64,000 bases of DNA from Callorhinus ursinus (GCF_003265705.1 NW_020312966.1:23995012-24059011), one strand, 5' to 3'; shown: positions 9,663 through 22,872, counted from the stretch's first letter. Made by a program: numbers and translations. The notes: generated by a model from the letters alone, not told the origin.

Positions 9663-12660
9663 AACAAAAATCTTTTTTTTTTTTTAAGCCTAAAAACATC
9701 TCTTTACATTTATTCTAGTTAAAATATCAACCTGTTAGTTTGGAACTGGGATTTCAGCCTGGAGAGATGGTGGTGAATCTATACTGGAGAGTCAACTCTC
9801 CCTCCTACCTTGAGGAGAATCTTTAAACCTGATGAGCACACCTCCTGTACCAACATGTAAATTGCTGAGAAAGCTACTATGCTAGGCAGTGAGTGATGGG
9901 CAGGTCTGGGAGACACCACCTGGACAGGTTGACTCTGATTCTTTAATTAATCAACACCGTCTGTATGGTTTAAACTGCTGATTCATCTGTCCTCATTTCT
10001 TTATCTTGTCCTCAAGGACAACATGCTAGGTTTTTCTCATCGTTTTGCTGGAATTACCGGTTTTATTCCATTGATTCAGCACTATAATTGCACCTCTGTC
10101 ACCACCTCCTGTTTTTGAGAGAGTCAGGATTGAAGGGACTTGTTTACAGAACACCGGTGGGCTTCTGTCCCCATGTCATTCTAAGAGACGACTCTGTGAA
10201 CCATTCATGTAGTGCAGATTGCTCACAATTTTACCAACAATATAAATTTCAGATTTACTAGTCCCTATTTTGAGAATTAAACTTTCCCCTTTTTTTCTCA
10301 AAATTTGAGATTTCTTTGCCCAATCTTACAGTTTCTCCTCATGTCTCCTATGATTTCTCAAAGACTAATCACGACGACTTAGCATAGGGGCCCATTCCTA
10401 CGTTATCCTATTTTGTATAGGTCTAGATACTTCAATTCATTTTAAACACCTGCATTATCATTTGATGCTTACACACTCTTATTAGGCTTCAATTCATTCC
10501 TTTGTTAAAACTTGGCAGATTACTATAAACGTTGCTTTACAAGGAGATGAAGAAAAATCATGGGCTGTTTTCCTGGCTTATTGCTATCTCTTGGCATGTA
10601 TGCTGATTCCATCAAAGTGGAAAGAATACTGCTCTTCCTGTTTTTAAAGTCAAATATGCTTTTACCAGCCCTTTCCCTCCCGGTGGGGTGGGAGGCCTGG
10701 AGAAAGGCTCCCTGTTATCACCTCCACCCTGTGGTCCTCCTAGAAGAGCAGCTACTAATTGCCCGGACCCAGGTCAGTGGCTGGGATACTCTGCTTGTGG
10801 GAGGGGTCACCACAGGGTACTCTCCTACTCCCCCTGGGTGACGTGGTGCCCTCCAGGCAGGTCGGACATTTGCTATTTTTCTCTTCTCTGTCTACATAAA
10901 ACCTCAGGCAGTGGTCTCAGTTCCTGCTTGGCAGAAAGATTTAGGTCCTGAGCCTAAATTGTGCCCTGGGGCCTAGCGGACCAGAAAGCGGAAAAAGGCC
11001 GTTATAGGAACCTGCATACAAATGAAGGTGAAGTTGGTAGAAGTTCCTATATACACTGTTGACACATCTTGAGAGCCTTCAAGGGAGCAGAGATGGTTGG
11101 GCTGAGGCAGGGTTTGGTGTCCTGAGTCGTCCTCCAGGACCTGCTTTGTGATTGTGCCCGAGTAGTTGCTCAGAGCGGCCCTGTGCTTTGTTTTTATACT
11201 GCTCTTACCATCTTGAAATTAGGAGTAATTTTCTTTAAAACGGGTACTCTCGTGATGATCTTACACTGGACCCGCCCAAATGATGCAGCCAGTCCTGACC
11301 TGGCCATTACTGCTCACGAAAACTTCAGCTTCTAAGGGGGAGGATGTAACTCTGTTTGTTGTAGGTTTCACACCACTGTGTAGGTTTTTGCTCCTATTGC
11401 ATTCATTTCGAGGAAGGTACTCCCCCTTTTATCTTCTCTACAAACCTTTTAAAATCCTGAACTTCTGAGAGAACTCTGTACTGGTCCTTCAGATGCCTCC
11501 CTTCTCTTCATTTTCACAGACATGCACGATTGGGACTGGAGCTTGTTTTTCTAATTTTCTTAAACACTCCGGAGGTCTCGAATCCGACATGAACATAGTT
11601 GGGGATATATGTGGCTTCTTTTCACTGAATTTCTTTTTCAATCTATTTTCCATAAACCTATTTCATATCTAACCCATACATTCCCCAAAGGAAAAAAGTT
11701 GTATTAGCAAATCTGTTAAGACATAGAAGACATCCTATAACTTCCCCGGCTTCTCCTTTCCATGGAGGGTAGCATGGCCTTAGCTCTTCTAATTTCTCAT
11801 ATGCCTACTTAGATGTGCCTTGCTCGCCCCATGACAACTCTTTTTTCTTTTTCACTCCGGTAGGAAGAAAGTAATTCTTTCACATACCCACTTCAAAATT
11901 ATGTATCAAGTCTCTTGCAAGAAAATAGCCTTTCTCAGGACGGTAGAAAGTAACTTCGCTCTCTCTGATAGACTGATTCCTTGTGATTTCTCTAAAGGTC
12001 AGCGAAACATGGTCATCAGGCCAAATTCAGCCCATGACCTGTTTTTCTCTTGCCTGAGAACTAAGAATGGTTTTTTCCTTTTTTAAGGGTGGTAAAAACA
12101 AACAAACAAACAAACAGTATGCAATAAAGAAAACCTAAAATATTTAGTATCTGTCCCCATAGAGAAAAAGCTTTCCCAAACCTGGATTTAGAGAACTGTA
12201 ATAATCTGCCCTCCCTCTAAACAGAAGTCAACAGAAAAAGTTACTCTAAGCTTTGGCAAAAACAGTCTTCAGCCTCTACTGGGTCCTGAATCCTGTGTTT
12301 CCTCTCTGTTCTTCCTGCACAGCAGCTGTTTCTAACCATTTCTACTGTGCGTAAGAGCTTTCTATTGGGCTCCAGGCCCTTGGCAAGCCCACAGACCTTT
12401 CTGAGGGAAGTCGTCCCAAACACAAGCTTTCTACATAAAATATTTGTGGTTTGTGTTCTTTGCCAGAAGCCAAGTCTGCTGTCCGGGCAGGAGTCCAAAG
12501 CAGCCGGGGTAGAGGGAGAAACTCCCCTCCAAGAGGAGGGTACAGTGGCATTCTTCCCAGCGGGGATGCCCATGCTGGAGAATACCGGCAGACCCACCCA
12601 ATCAGGCGCTCTCTTTTATAGGCCCTACAAATGCTCAGGTGTACTCAGAAGAGCCTCAAA
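9663..12660. other. Intergenic sequence, about 3 kb with no recognised repeat
   Basis: No frame above about 120 codons and no SINE or L1 landmark over 3 kb. It includes an (AAAC)5 tract at about 12098-12117. Confidence 0.5.
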
Positions 12661-12674
12661 AACTCAGGTTATTT

Positions 12675-12785
12675 GGGGAACCTGGCTGCTCAGTTGGTGG
12701 AGCGTGCAACTCTTGATCTCAGGGTCGTGAGTTCGAACGCAACATTGGGGGTAGAGATTACTTAAAATAAAAATTAAAAAATAAA
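12675..12785 (+). mobile_element. can-SINE, short form, sense
   Basis: GGGGAACCTGGCTGCTCAG head; tail TTACTTAAAATAAAA. Duplication AACTCAGGTTATT (12661-12673) and a close copy ending at about 12800. Confidence 0.92.
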
Positions 12786-13484
12786 AACTCTCAGGTTATT
12801 CACTCAGTTCTCAGAGGCCTGTTGCTAATCTAGGGTTTGGAAGCAGTGAGACCCAGAGTGACTGGTCAGCTGCTGAGGGGTGCTTCTGCACCACGTCTGG
12901 GCCCTGCGCCTCCGTGCCACGTACCCCATGTGTGTCTCTTTCTTGCGGTGTATGTGAGCCTGAATAGTCCGCCACAGTTGCAAGCCTGCATCAGTTTCCC
13001 CTCTCTCCCAGGTGGTCTTGCTCCTACCACCCTCGCCTCAGCAGCAAGCCTGCGTCTTGCTGAGCCTCGTTTCAGCCTTTCCTTCTGCCACGGGAAGCAT
13101 GTCCATGTGGCCAACCTAGGAGGGGACGGGGTGGTGTTAGATGACACCCCTCAAGCCTGCACCCGGGTGGACTGCATAGCTATCCAAACTGAGTAGCTGG
13201 TCTTCTAACCTCACCATGGGCTGGCTATTCTAAACAGCGTCACATAAAATACTCCTGCCTGAGAACAGTCTTTTGCTGGTCGGGTTCCAAACAACTGTAG
13301 CAGTTACTGTTGGATTTTCCTAATATCTGAAATGAGCACTTTTTATTATTCCTTTAATAAACATTGTACTCTCCATGCAAGTATTCAGAGACCTCTCAGT
13401 TATGTGGCTGGCATCACACATACCCACCCCATCATTTCCTCTTTTTTAATTGTTTAAAACTGGAAAGTGACTCATATCCAGTCA

Positions 13485-13657
13485 GGGGCACCTGGGTGGC
13501 TCAGTTGTTAAGCGTCTGCCTTCAGCTCAGGTCATGGTCCCAGGGTCCTGGGATCGAGCCCCGCGTCGGGCTCCCTGCTCGGCAGGAAGCCTGCTTCTCC
13601 CTCTCCCACTCCCCCCGGCTCTCCCTATCTCTCTCTGTCAAAAAAAAAAAAAAAGAA
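13485..13657 (+). mobile_element. can-SINE, long form, sense (young)
   Basis: Near-consensus body and a long A tail. Duplication CATATCCAGT (13473-13482) and CATACCCAGT (13658-13667). Confidence 0.94.
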
Positions 13658-13904
13658 CATACCCAGTGGTAGCATTTAGTATTTTCCCCTAAATTGTATC
13701 TTTTGCATGCAATACAAAAGTATCACAAAGTATTACTTTCCCCCCCTTTTTGTACTGTAATTTTTCTATCAAAAATTTTTTTCCTACTCACATATGTACA
13801 AAGTTCAAAACAGAAAATTTTCACTTTTTGCATTTACTCTCTGGTCGTTTTACTATTAGCTTCATTTCATGATTCCTGAAAATAACATTTGTTAAAAAAA
13901 GATA

Positions 13905-14466
13905 CACTCTAAAGAAACTGGTACATGCAGACAATGGAATATTATTCAGGACTGAGAAGAAATGAGTCATGAAGAGACATGGAGGACACTTAAAAGCATA
14001 TTACTAAGCGAAAGAAGCCAATCTGAAAAGGTTATATATTGTTTGATTCCAACTAAATGAGCTGTGGAAAAGGCCCAACTACGCAGACAGTAAAAGGATG
14101 AGTGGTTGCCAGGGGTTGTGGAAAGGGAGGGATGAACAGATGGAGCACAGAGGAATTTTAGGGCAGTGAAAATATTCTGTATGATATGATGCACACACCA
14201 TTACACGTCGGTTCAAACCCACAGAATGTACACCACCAAGAGTAAAGCCCGAGGTAAACAAACTATGGACTTTGGGTGATAAAGATGTATCAGAGAGGCC
14301 TCATGAACTACAACAAACGTACCACTCCCACACTGGATGCGGAGGGTTGGGAGGACGACCCACGGATGGGGGCAGAGGGTATATGGGAAAATTCTGTACC
14401 TTTGGCTCAATTTTGCTGTGAATCCAAAATTGCTCTAAAAAAAAAAATAAAGTCTTAAAAAAAAAT
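13905..14466 (+). mobile_element. Ancient L1 3' end (L1M type)
   Basis: 'CAATGGAATATTATTCAGG', 'GAGTGGTTGCCAGGGGTTG' and 'AATTTTGCTGTGAATCC' followed by A9ATAAAG mark the 3' end of an old mammalian L1. An L2 fragment follows immediately. Confidence 0.75.
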
Positions 14467-14479
14467 CCATTCTGGGTGT

Positions 14480-15570
14480 GAGCTCAGTGCACCTCTGGGC
14501 GTCCCTCTTCCAGTCCCCCGTGTTTAGCTCCCATGCTCTCCCACCCTCCCAGTGGCCACACTGGCTTCCCAGCCTTACCTGTTTTTCCCTTGCCCCCCGC
14601 GACCTCCCCCTGGCTCCTGGCTCCACTCCAGCAGCATGTAAACAGGCTCAAGCATTTTCCTGTCTTGTCTTCCCTCCCCTGCCAGATTCCTCTAGAGTCT
14701 TCTGTGCTTGCTGGTTCCACAGGTCCACCGGCTCCTCTATCCTCTACCCACTGCAGTGTGACCACAGTACCCACCTCTTAAGATGCCATGCTCGCCTGCT
14801 TTCTCCTGCCTCCTGGGTTGCTGTCTTTTCTCCACCTGTGTCTTACGTATCTGAGGTCCTCAGACTTAGATCCTGAAACGCTTACATCTCCCACTCCACA
14901 ACGTCCCTGAGGAATCTGTTACCTTCAGAGTGAGGACACCTAGACCCAAACAGCGCAGAGATCTAAGGTCACACCGTGTGACAGCATTAGAGGGTTGGGT
15001 TTAATCTAAGCCGAGTGTGTGCTAGACACTGTGTTGGAGATACAGCTGAGAATAAGATGGCATTCCTCCCCCTCCGACTTTTGCAACTTGCAGAGCCCTC
15101 CCTTCTCCCCCCATTCCACCTCCCCAAACCCCCATTCCACTGGGCCCCGCCCTGTCTAGTTTCAGGTCTCAGTTTAAAATGTCCCTTCATCAGAGACGTC
15201 TTCCCGGACTGCTCTTAAGACTGGCTGGGTTCTTGCCTTCCTGTGTGCCTCACGGTGCCCTCTACCTGCTCCTGTGCATTTCTTACTATGCCTTGTAATC
15301 GTTTACTTATCTATTCTTCCCCATGGGTGCCTCCGGGTCTTACGGTTGTAAGATCTTTCCTTGGCTTGAGCTGAGAACAGAGCAAGCCATGCTACTAGGA
15401 GCCACACCAACTCTATTTTGGGCAATGGATGATAAGCTCATCGAGGGCATCAGGCCTCCCTCTGCAGGTACTGTCATATCCATGATCCCAAGCACACTAC
15501 CTGGCATACAGCAATTACTCAGAAAGTGTTTGCTCTTTGAAGAATGCATGGAAACATGAATGAATGAACC
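14480..15570 (+). mobile_element. L2 (LINE-2) 3' portion
   Basis: Near its 3' end it carries 'CATCAGAGACGTCTTCCCGG', 'CTCATCGAGGGCATCAGG', 'CTACCTGGCATACAGCAATTA' and 'AATGAATGAA', the ordered landmarks of L2. The 5' two-thirds is more diverged; the 5' boundary is approximate. Confidence 0.65.
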
Positions 15571-16123
15571 ACTTGACTTTATGCACTTTGAGAAATACCC
15601 TAATTTCTTGGGCAGAGAAAAATAATAGAGTAGGAGGGCTACTCTGTTTGGAGGTAGACAAATGGATTAGCTGACCTCTGTGGGTCCCTGCCAGTCCAGT
15701 GATTCTGAATTTGGAAGGAGGATTTATTTTTCTTTGTTACTAAAATTCTGAAGAACATTGCTTTGCAGAGATATTAATGAAAGGATAGTTCGCTCAATAG
15801 GTGAGAAAATCAATATAGTATATAACTTGTCAGATGCATGAGTCTTTCAAATTCAAGTTCTGCTTTTAGTTACATTAGATAGTATTGCCACCTAGTGGGT
15901 AATATAAAAATTCTTCCTGGAACTACATGCCATGACTATTTGGTAAATTATTGTGAATAAGGTTATTAACATTCTGAAACTGAACCTAAACAAGCTATTT
16001 CAGGAAGAATTCTGTTGGCCTGGTATTTTCTGTAACTCAGGAGATCTGACCGACCTGCTTATCATGAAGTCAATGGAAATTTCTAATAAGGAAAGTTCAA
16101 GATTTCTTTGAATACATTCCACT

Positions 16124-16300
16124 AGGGTGCCTGTATGGGTCAGTGGGTTAAATGTCTGCCTTCAGCTCAGGTCTCTGGGTCCAGGGATCTAGCCCCGCAT
16201 CAGGCTCCCTGCTCAGCAGGGTGTTTGCTTCCTTCTCTCCCTCTGCCCCTCCCCCCTGCCCGTTCTCTCTCTCTCTCTCTCTCAAATAAAAGGAAAAAAA
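16124..16300 (+). mobile_element. can-SINE, long form, sense
   Basis: Duplication AATACATTCCACT at 16111-16123 and 16301-16313. Contains a (CT)n stretch. Confidence 0.95.
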
Positions 16301-16439
16301 AATACATTCCACTCAGAGTGCACAGAGCACTGTGTTCAAAATGTACTTGAATTAATTCTTTCCTCTACGTGGTTCCATTACCAACTTAATACACAGGATT
16401 GCTTTAGGGTTTGCTTTTGTTCATTCATTTTCACTTAAT

Positions 16440-17484
16440 TTTTTCCAACATTTTATCATAAAATTTTCGAACAGGTAAGCTGAAAAAACTTTTACAGGGA
16501 ACATGTGTACACCCACTACTTAAGAGTCTACCATTAGCATTTTACTGCATTTGCTTTACCACATTCATCTAAACATCCCCGTATCCATCCATTTTATGTT
16601 TTTGAAGCATTTTTAAAACAAACTGCAGATACTGGCTTGTTTCCCTCTAAATACTTCAATGTCCATATCATTAATAGTTTTTATTTTTTCCATTTGTGAA
16701 ATATTCACATAGTTCAAAAGTAAAGTAGATGCTCAAAAGTCTCACTCCTATCCTGTTCCCCACTCCCATTATTTTTTTTTTAAGATTTTATTTTTATTTA
16801 TTTGTCAGAGAGAGAGCACAAGCAGAGGGAGTGGCAGGCAGAGGGGGAAGCAGACTCCCCGCTGAGCAAGGAGCCCAACATGGGGCTTGATCCCAGGACC
16901 CTGAGATCGTGACCTGAGTCAAGGAAGACCCTTAACTGACGGAGCCGGCGAGGCGCCCCGCCGCACTCCACTGAATAACCATATTCCATTTCCACTGGCT
17001 CCTGACTGAGCCTCTCTGTGTTTCTTTTTTATGAAGATATAAGTATAGACATACATTCTCATTGCTTTCTTCACTAAAGGTAGAATGCTATATATACTCT
17101 AATTCTACTCTTTTCATTTAATGGCATATCGTGGGAATTCTCCATTTCAGAGATCTCCCTAATTCTTTGTGTATGGATGGCTTCATAGTACCGTAACATT
17201 GGGTAGATAAACCATAATTTATTCAACCCACCTTCTACTTACATGCAATTTAGGTCATTTCTGATAGTTCGGCATTATAAATCATGCTGTAGTGATAAGC
17301 CCTGTGCACATGCTGTTTCCGGTTTATGGCGGCACACCTTCAGGGTGAACCCACAGAACTGGAGTTCCTAGTCTCGGGTCAAGGTACATATGGACACAGC
17401 AGCAATGCATCAGCACGTACAGCCAACTCCCGTACGTCAGCCGTGCATGAGAGTGCTTGTGTCCTCCCAGGCTCACCGAAAGAG
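16440..17484 (-). mobile_element. Ancient L1 antisense, left part (interrupted)
   Basis: 'TACCGTAACATTGGGTAG', 'ACCATAATTTATTCAACC' and 'GGTCATTTCTGATAGTTCGGC' are reverse-complement landmarks of the 3' half of old L1s. A SINE (16771-16959) sits inside. The same L1 resumes at about 17990 after an LTR insertion. Confidence 0.6.
16771..16959 (-). mobile_element. can-SINE, long form, antisense, inside an L1 fragment
   Basis: Poly-T start, end GGAGCCGGCGAGGCGCCCC. Confidence 0.92.
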
Positions 17485-17985
17485 TGTGTATTAGTATCCT
17501 GTTTTATTAGTGTTTTACTACTATTCTGTTGCCGTGTGGCAGGCTGTCATGCTCTTACTAGCTTAAAACCAAACACATTTATTATCTCATAGTTTCTGTG
17601 GGTCAGCAGTCTGAGCACAGCTTAGCTGGGCCCCGTGCTCAGGGTCTTACACGGCTGTAAATGAGGTGTTGGTCGGGCTACGTTCTCATCTGGAGTTTCC
17701 ACTGGGGAACACTCTGACTCTGAGCTTGTTCAGGTTGTTGGCAGAATTCATTTCTTTGGGGCTGTAATGCTCATGGTGGCTTGCCTCTTCAAGGTCAGTA
17801 GGAAAAGGTCTCTGCCCTCAGGACAGCCCTCTGTTGGAAGGGTACCCTACTAATAAGTCAGGGCCACCAGGATAGTATCCCTTTTGGCTAATTTAGAGCC
17901 AAATGACTGGGGCCTTAATCACATTCATAAAATCCAACTGCTTTTGCCATATACTATAACCTATTCAAGGGCATAACTCCAAAGA
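17485..17985 (-). mobile_element. LTR (MaLR/ERVL type, by memory) inserted in the L1
   Basis: 'TTTATTATCTCATAGTTTCTG' and 'GGCTACGTTCTCATCTGGAG' resemble the antisense of a MaLR-type LTR. It splits two parts of one antisense L1. The family name and exact ends are uncertain. It has no coding capacity. Confidence 0.45.
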
Positions 17986-17989
17986 TCAG

Positions 17990-18420
17990 ATATCATGGGG
18001 GGCTGTCTTAGAATTTTGCTTACTGGAAGAACAGTTGTCAAGCTTTTGAATATTTGCCAATCTTCTAGGTGAGAAATAGTTTCTCAGTGTTTTAATTTGC
18101 ATATGTCTTATTATGAGTGAAGTTGAGTGTTGTTTCATACATTTAAGGACCATCTGTAGATCTTCTTCCTTGAACTCTCTGTTCCTATCTTTAGCCCTTT
18201 TTCCCATTGAGTTTGTGGCTTTTTTCCTTCAGTGTTTTTAGAGCTCTTTATAAATTAGGGAAATGAGGTCTTTGTGAAATACATTGCATACATTTTCTCT
18301 CAGCTCGCCATTTGCCTTTTGTCTCTGCTTATGGAAATCATCAGGTTTTGAAGATGTTGACAACAAATTCAAATTTTTTAAGACAATGTATAGGCCACTA
18401 CTTATACAGGCTAAACAAAA
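17990..18420 (-). mobile_element. Ancient L1 antisense, right part
   Basis: 'AATATTTGCCAATCTTCTAG', 'TTTTAATTTGCATATGTCTT' and 'GGACCATCTGTAGATCTTC' continue the L1 3'-half order that began before the LTR. Confidence 0.6.
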
Positions 18421-18754
18421 CATACCCAGAGGCCCACGTACAGCACATGAACCACTATCCACACCATCCTCTGCAGCAACAGTGGCCCCTGACTATATAC
18501 AAATATACTTTTTAACATCACTTGAGTCATAAATTTTGAAGCTCCGTTGATAATATGTTTCACCACTTCACTTCTCTTAGCTGTGCTCACACTGCATCAG
18601 ATGGCTTGTGAAAGAAATAAACTGGTGTAAAAATCGGTGGATGCCAAGGTTTTTATGGCCAAATATTTCCCAATATTTCCACCCCCTCACTCCTTGTTTA
18701 ATCCTTTCTAAGTTACTATTTTTTAAAAAATTATTATTGAAAGTTGCAAATGTA

Positions 18755-18962
18755 GGAGCGCCTGGGTGGCTTAGTCGTTAAGCGTCTGCCTTGGGCTCAG
18801 GTCATGGTCCCAGGGTCCTGGGTTCGAGCCCCGCATCGGGCTCCCTGCTCAGCAGGAAGCCTGCTTCTCCCTCTCCCACTCCCCCTGCTTGTGTTCCCTC
18901 TCTCGCTGTCTCTCTCTCTGTCAAATCAATAAATAAAATCTTAAAAAAAAAAAAAAAGAAAA
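18755..18962 (+). mobile_element. can-SINE, long form, sense (young)
   Basis: Perfect 16-base duplication GAAAGTTGCAAATGTA at 18739-18754 and 18963-18978. Body is close to consensus with a long A tail, so a recent insertion. Confidence 0.97.
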
Positions 18963-19136
18963 GAAAGTTGCAAATGTACATAAAAGTAGAGGGGCTAGAA
19001 TAACAAATTCTCATGTATTCATATATGCTAGCCTCAATGGTTATTAACACAAGGCCAATACTGTTTTATTTAGACCAATGGCTCTTAACTGTGAATGATT
19101 TTCCCCACGAAGGTATTTGTTAATGTCTGCATTTTT

Positions 19137-19455
19137 TTTAAAGATTCTTTTATTTTGGGGGCACCTGGGTGGCTCAGTTGGTTGAACGTCTGCCTTTGGC
19201 TCAGGTCATGATCTTGGGGTCCTGGGATCGAGCCCCGAGGCGGGCTCCCTGCTCAGCAGGGGGCCTGTTTCTCCCTCTCCCTCTGCCCCTACCCCCTGCT
19301 TGTGCTCTCTCTCAAATAAATAAATAAAATCTTAAAAAAAAAATAAAGTTTTTTTTTTATTTTTAAGTAATCTCTATACCCAACACGGGCTAGAACTTAC
19401 AACCCCAAGATCAAGAGTTGCACGCTCCATGGACTGAGCCAGTGAGGTGCCCCTC
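19137..19455 (-). mobile_element. can-SINE, short form, antisense, split by a sense SINE
   Basis: Outer duplication AATGTCTGCATTTTT at 19122-19136 and 19456-19470. The element resumes after the inner SINE with AAGTAATCTCTATACCC. Confidence 0.9.
19157..19342 (+). mobile_element. can-SINE, long form, sense, nested in the previous SINE
   Basis: Head GGGGGCACCTGGGTGGCTCAG, A tail to about 19342. It entered the T-rich end of the antisense SINE. Confidence 0.9.
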
Positions 19456-19470
19456 AATGTCTGCATTTTT

Positions 19471-21280
19471 GTTCATCACCACTGAGGAGAGCTTCTGGCA
19501 TCTAGTGGGTAGAGGCCAGGGATGCTCCACAACAAAGGGTTATCTGGCCCCAAATGTCAATGGTATCCATGTTAAGGAAACCTGATTTATACCTTTACCC
19601 TTCCTTCCTACATAGATTTATGTCAAATCAAGTATCAGATATATCATTAATCTATAAGTACTATTTATAGATAAAAACCATTAGAGTGAAACCCACAATA
19701 CCATTGTTGTCCTAATATCTTAACATCATAAAATATACAGTGTTCAGATTTCCCTTATTTTTTTATAGTTGGTTAATTCAAACAAGATCCACAAGTTGCA
19801 TTTGTTAATATCTTTTCTTATACTCTACAAATCCTTCCTGCTACTTTTTTCTTTTAATCTTGCCATTTAGTTGTTGGGAAAACATAGGTTATTTGTCCTG
19901 TAGAATTTCCTATACTTTGGATTTTGTTGATGGCATCCCCATGGTGTTTAACATAATTCTCTATCTCCAGTATTTCCTTAAAGTGGCAATAGATTTCCAA
20001 TTCAGATTCAATTTCGGAGCAAGAATACCTCATAGGTGGTATCTTTACCTTTAAAGAGATTGCCAAGAAAAAGCCAGTGAATCTTCGTTTCTAAGTATAA
20101 CCCTGGTGATCTGGAAAATAAATTCTGAACTCATGATATTCTCATATCAGAACATTTAGGAGCAGAGAGAGCGAGCGAAGAGTTCACTCTCTCCCCTGTT
20201 TTCTCAGATGGCAGCTTCACCTAGGATGATGAGCCTTCTGCGGGCTTCCCCAAGCCTAGGGAGTCCCACACAATGTCCCTACTGGCAGCCCGGTGCCTAA
20301 GTGGGATGACTAGGGACTAAGATGAAGGACTTCTAATTTCCCGACAGCCTCTGGGCAATTTGGATCTAGTCTCCTGGGCATAATAAACCCCTCTCTAGGG
20401 AGACTGAAGGGACAATCTGATTTAAAACGAGCTAGTCACTCTACTCCTTAGAGGGAAGGACTTGGTCAGAGACATGTTCTAAAGGAGATTAAGTGCCTCC
20501 CTGTGTGAGGGCCCAGGTGCACAGGCATCAACACTCCCCAAGGTCACTGGAGGTAACTCGTTAGCACAACAGCAGTCCTGGAGGTTGATAAGGAGAAGGA
20601 GATTTTGCTGAGTAAACTACTTTCCCAGTTTTCCTGTTAATACTGGGTAGTGCTGGTGAGGGCGGTCTGCGGACAGAGCCGGTCAGCACCCAGCAGCTAA
20701 GGGCTCTCTGGTACCCCCACCGCCCCCGGGGCAATACCGCAATAGGATGGCTCTGGTCTCTGGGAGACACTTTCCCCGAGCAGCTTCCTCTGGTGCCCTC
20801 GAGGGTGGACTGCAGGAAAGCCCAGAGGGATTTCCAGCAAGTTCCCTGGGGGCAGCACCACAGGACCTCCCTGCCTCGGCATGCCCTCTCCAGCAAGGTG
20901 GGGATCTCAGCACGGGTGGGGAGCTAGCGGGACAACAGCTGCTCCTTATACTGCCCTCTTCAGAGTCCTTGTCTTCACTTCCGTGCGTGCTGAGGAAGAG
21001 CATCTCGGACTGGCTCCTCTCTGGGACCCAGACCCCACTGGCGGGAAGGGACATTGGCAGAAGTCGCTGAGGAGCTTGGGTATCTTCCCTCCAGGACTGG
21101 GCAGTGAATTGGGAGTGGAGAGGTGACCCACTAGTGCCTCGCACGCATCCTGACTGCTCAGGGGTTCTCTGGGTAACAGGTAATACCTGCTCGTTCACTA
21201 GCAGGGTTTTGTGCTGATTCATGTGAAATGTTTTATTAAAGATACAAATGTTAACACAGGATTAAAGTTACATGGCTTTA
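19471..21280. other. Intergenic sequence, GC-richer at 20.6-21.1 kb
   Basis: A minus-strand frame of 179 codons (21222-20683) overlaps open frames on both strands, as expected from GC-rich sequence. No protein was recognised. Confidence 0.45.
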
Positions 21281-21340
21281 AAAATGAAATGAAATGCAAT
21301 GAAATAAAATTAAAATAAAATAAAATAATAAAATAAAATA
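21281..21340 (+). repeat. (AAATG)n/(AAAAT)n pentanucleotide microsatellite
   Basis: 60 bases of GAAAT units passing into AAAAT units; no SINE body is attached. Confidence 0.9.
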
Positions 21341-21597
21341 TAGCTTTAAGGATGCCTTTCCTTGGCTTCAGGTGCTCTGATGCCGTCTTTGCTGACTTTT
21401 CTCAGGCTCTGGGCCACTTGGCGGGTCCCTTAGCCAAGCTCCTCTGGTTTGGTATCTGCTGATGCACAGATACTCGGTGGCTGACAAGGTGGGCTCTAAC
21501 CTTCCACGAGTGAGGGGGTTCTATCTATATTCTCCCCAGCATCCAGGTGGTCTCTCCTAGGGACCTGCCTACATTACCTCAGCTTCTTTATCTTCTA

Positions 21598-21730
21598 GCT
21601 TTATTGCAATGTAACTTACAAACAACAGAATTCACCTATTTTAAGTGCACAGTTTATGAGTTTGGGTAATTTATATAGTCTCGTAACCACCACCACAGTC
21701 GAGACATAGAACATTTCCTTGACCCTCAAA
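21598..21730 (-). mobile_element. Old L1 3'-region fragment, antisense
   Basis: 'CTTTATTGCAATGTAACTTAC', 'AGAATTCACCTATTTTAAGTG' and 'CAGTCGAGACATAGAACATTTC' match, in the same order, the block at 63.74 kb. Confidence 0.5.
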
Positions 21731-22752
21731 AAGTGTCCTGGGCCTCAACTACTTTTGAGAGCCTGAATTATGTCCTTGAGGTTTCCACTTTCAATACTCT
21801 GGGCTCACTTTCTGGGCTGGCCACCTGGTCACCACGTTTCATTTTCCTGAGAAACATCTCTGTTCTCATCCTACTTTGCAGACAAGAAGGAACAGACAGG
21901 TTTAGTGCTCAATGACTGAAGAACATTTCCCTGACTCCATTAAAAGGTCCACTCTGAGTTCATTCATAGCCATTTTACCTCCAACCTGTACGGGTGGTGG
22001 TGTTTCCTGATCTTGCTGTATTTCTGAATGCATGAAGGAGCCCTCATAGGGACACAGAGACTGTCACTGGAACTACAACACATGAACGGCAGGATCCTGG
22101 AGACACAGGGTAAGGGCTCCTATTGCCCAAGTCCCCAGAGTTGTCCCTATGGTTTCTTCTCTTCCCAACCCAGGAACTTCCCCCTTTTCCTGAAGTTAAC
22201 CAGTTTATGTCTGCTACGTGCAGCCTGAGATATTCTACTAAGCTAAAACCTTTAATAATGGATGTAACTTCCCAAGAGGTAGACTAGAATTGTTCTCTTA
22301 CTGCTGTTGGAAGTCTATATCCAAGAGCTACGGAGACTGGAAAATGTAATACAGTTTATTGACCAAGCTTCTTCGTGCACTAGGAAAGCTATGTACCCAG
22401 ACGGTCTCCTTCCCTTTTCTGAACTCAAGTCTGGCCATTTTCCATTGAGCTAGTCCTAAGCTTTCCCTCTATCTCAAAATTTTTATAGTTTTTTTTTCAT
22501 ATATGCTATTATTTTCATTCACCTTTCATAAGCCTCCTGCTTTTTCCTAATGTCCATGAATTAAATCCTGTATCTCCTGTATTATGTTTACATTTACTCA
22601 AAATTTTCTGACAGCTCTGTTACAGGAACACATGTTGTGTGTTCATAAACATATTACCGTAGAAGACAGAACTTCCTGAGATTGGTGATGTGCGATGTCA
22701 AAAGCTGAAATTCTGACCTCATATTCAAAACTCACTCAAAAATTTTTCTTTT

Positions 22753-22872
22753 GGGGGCACCTGGCTGGCTTAGTCAGAAGGACATGCAAGTCTTGATCTC
22801 CAGGTCGTGGACTGTGAGTTCATGTCCCGTGTTCGGTATAGAGATTGCTAAAAAAAAATAAAATAAAATAAA
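22753..22872 (+). mobile_element. can-SINE, short form, sense, abutting L1
   Basis: Head GGGGGCACCTGGCTGGCTTAG, tail (AAAAT)n. The L1 5' end begins directly after the tail. Confidence 0.88.

Noticed and set aside
14478..14876. 132-codon plus-strand frame rich in Ser and Pro
   Set aside because: Falls in L2-derived sequence; low-complexity composition and no homology.
20683..21222. 179-codon minus-strand frame
   Set aside because: GC-rich region with overlapping frames on both strands and no recognisable protein.
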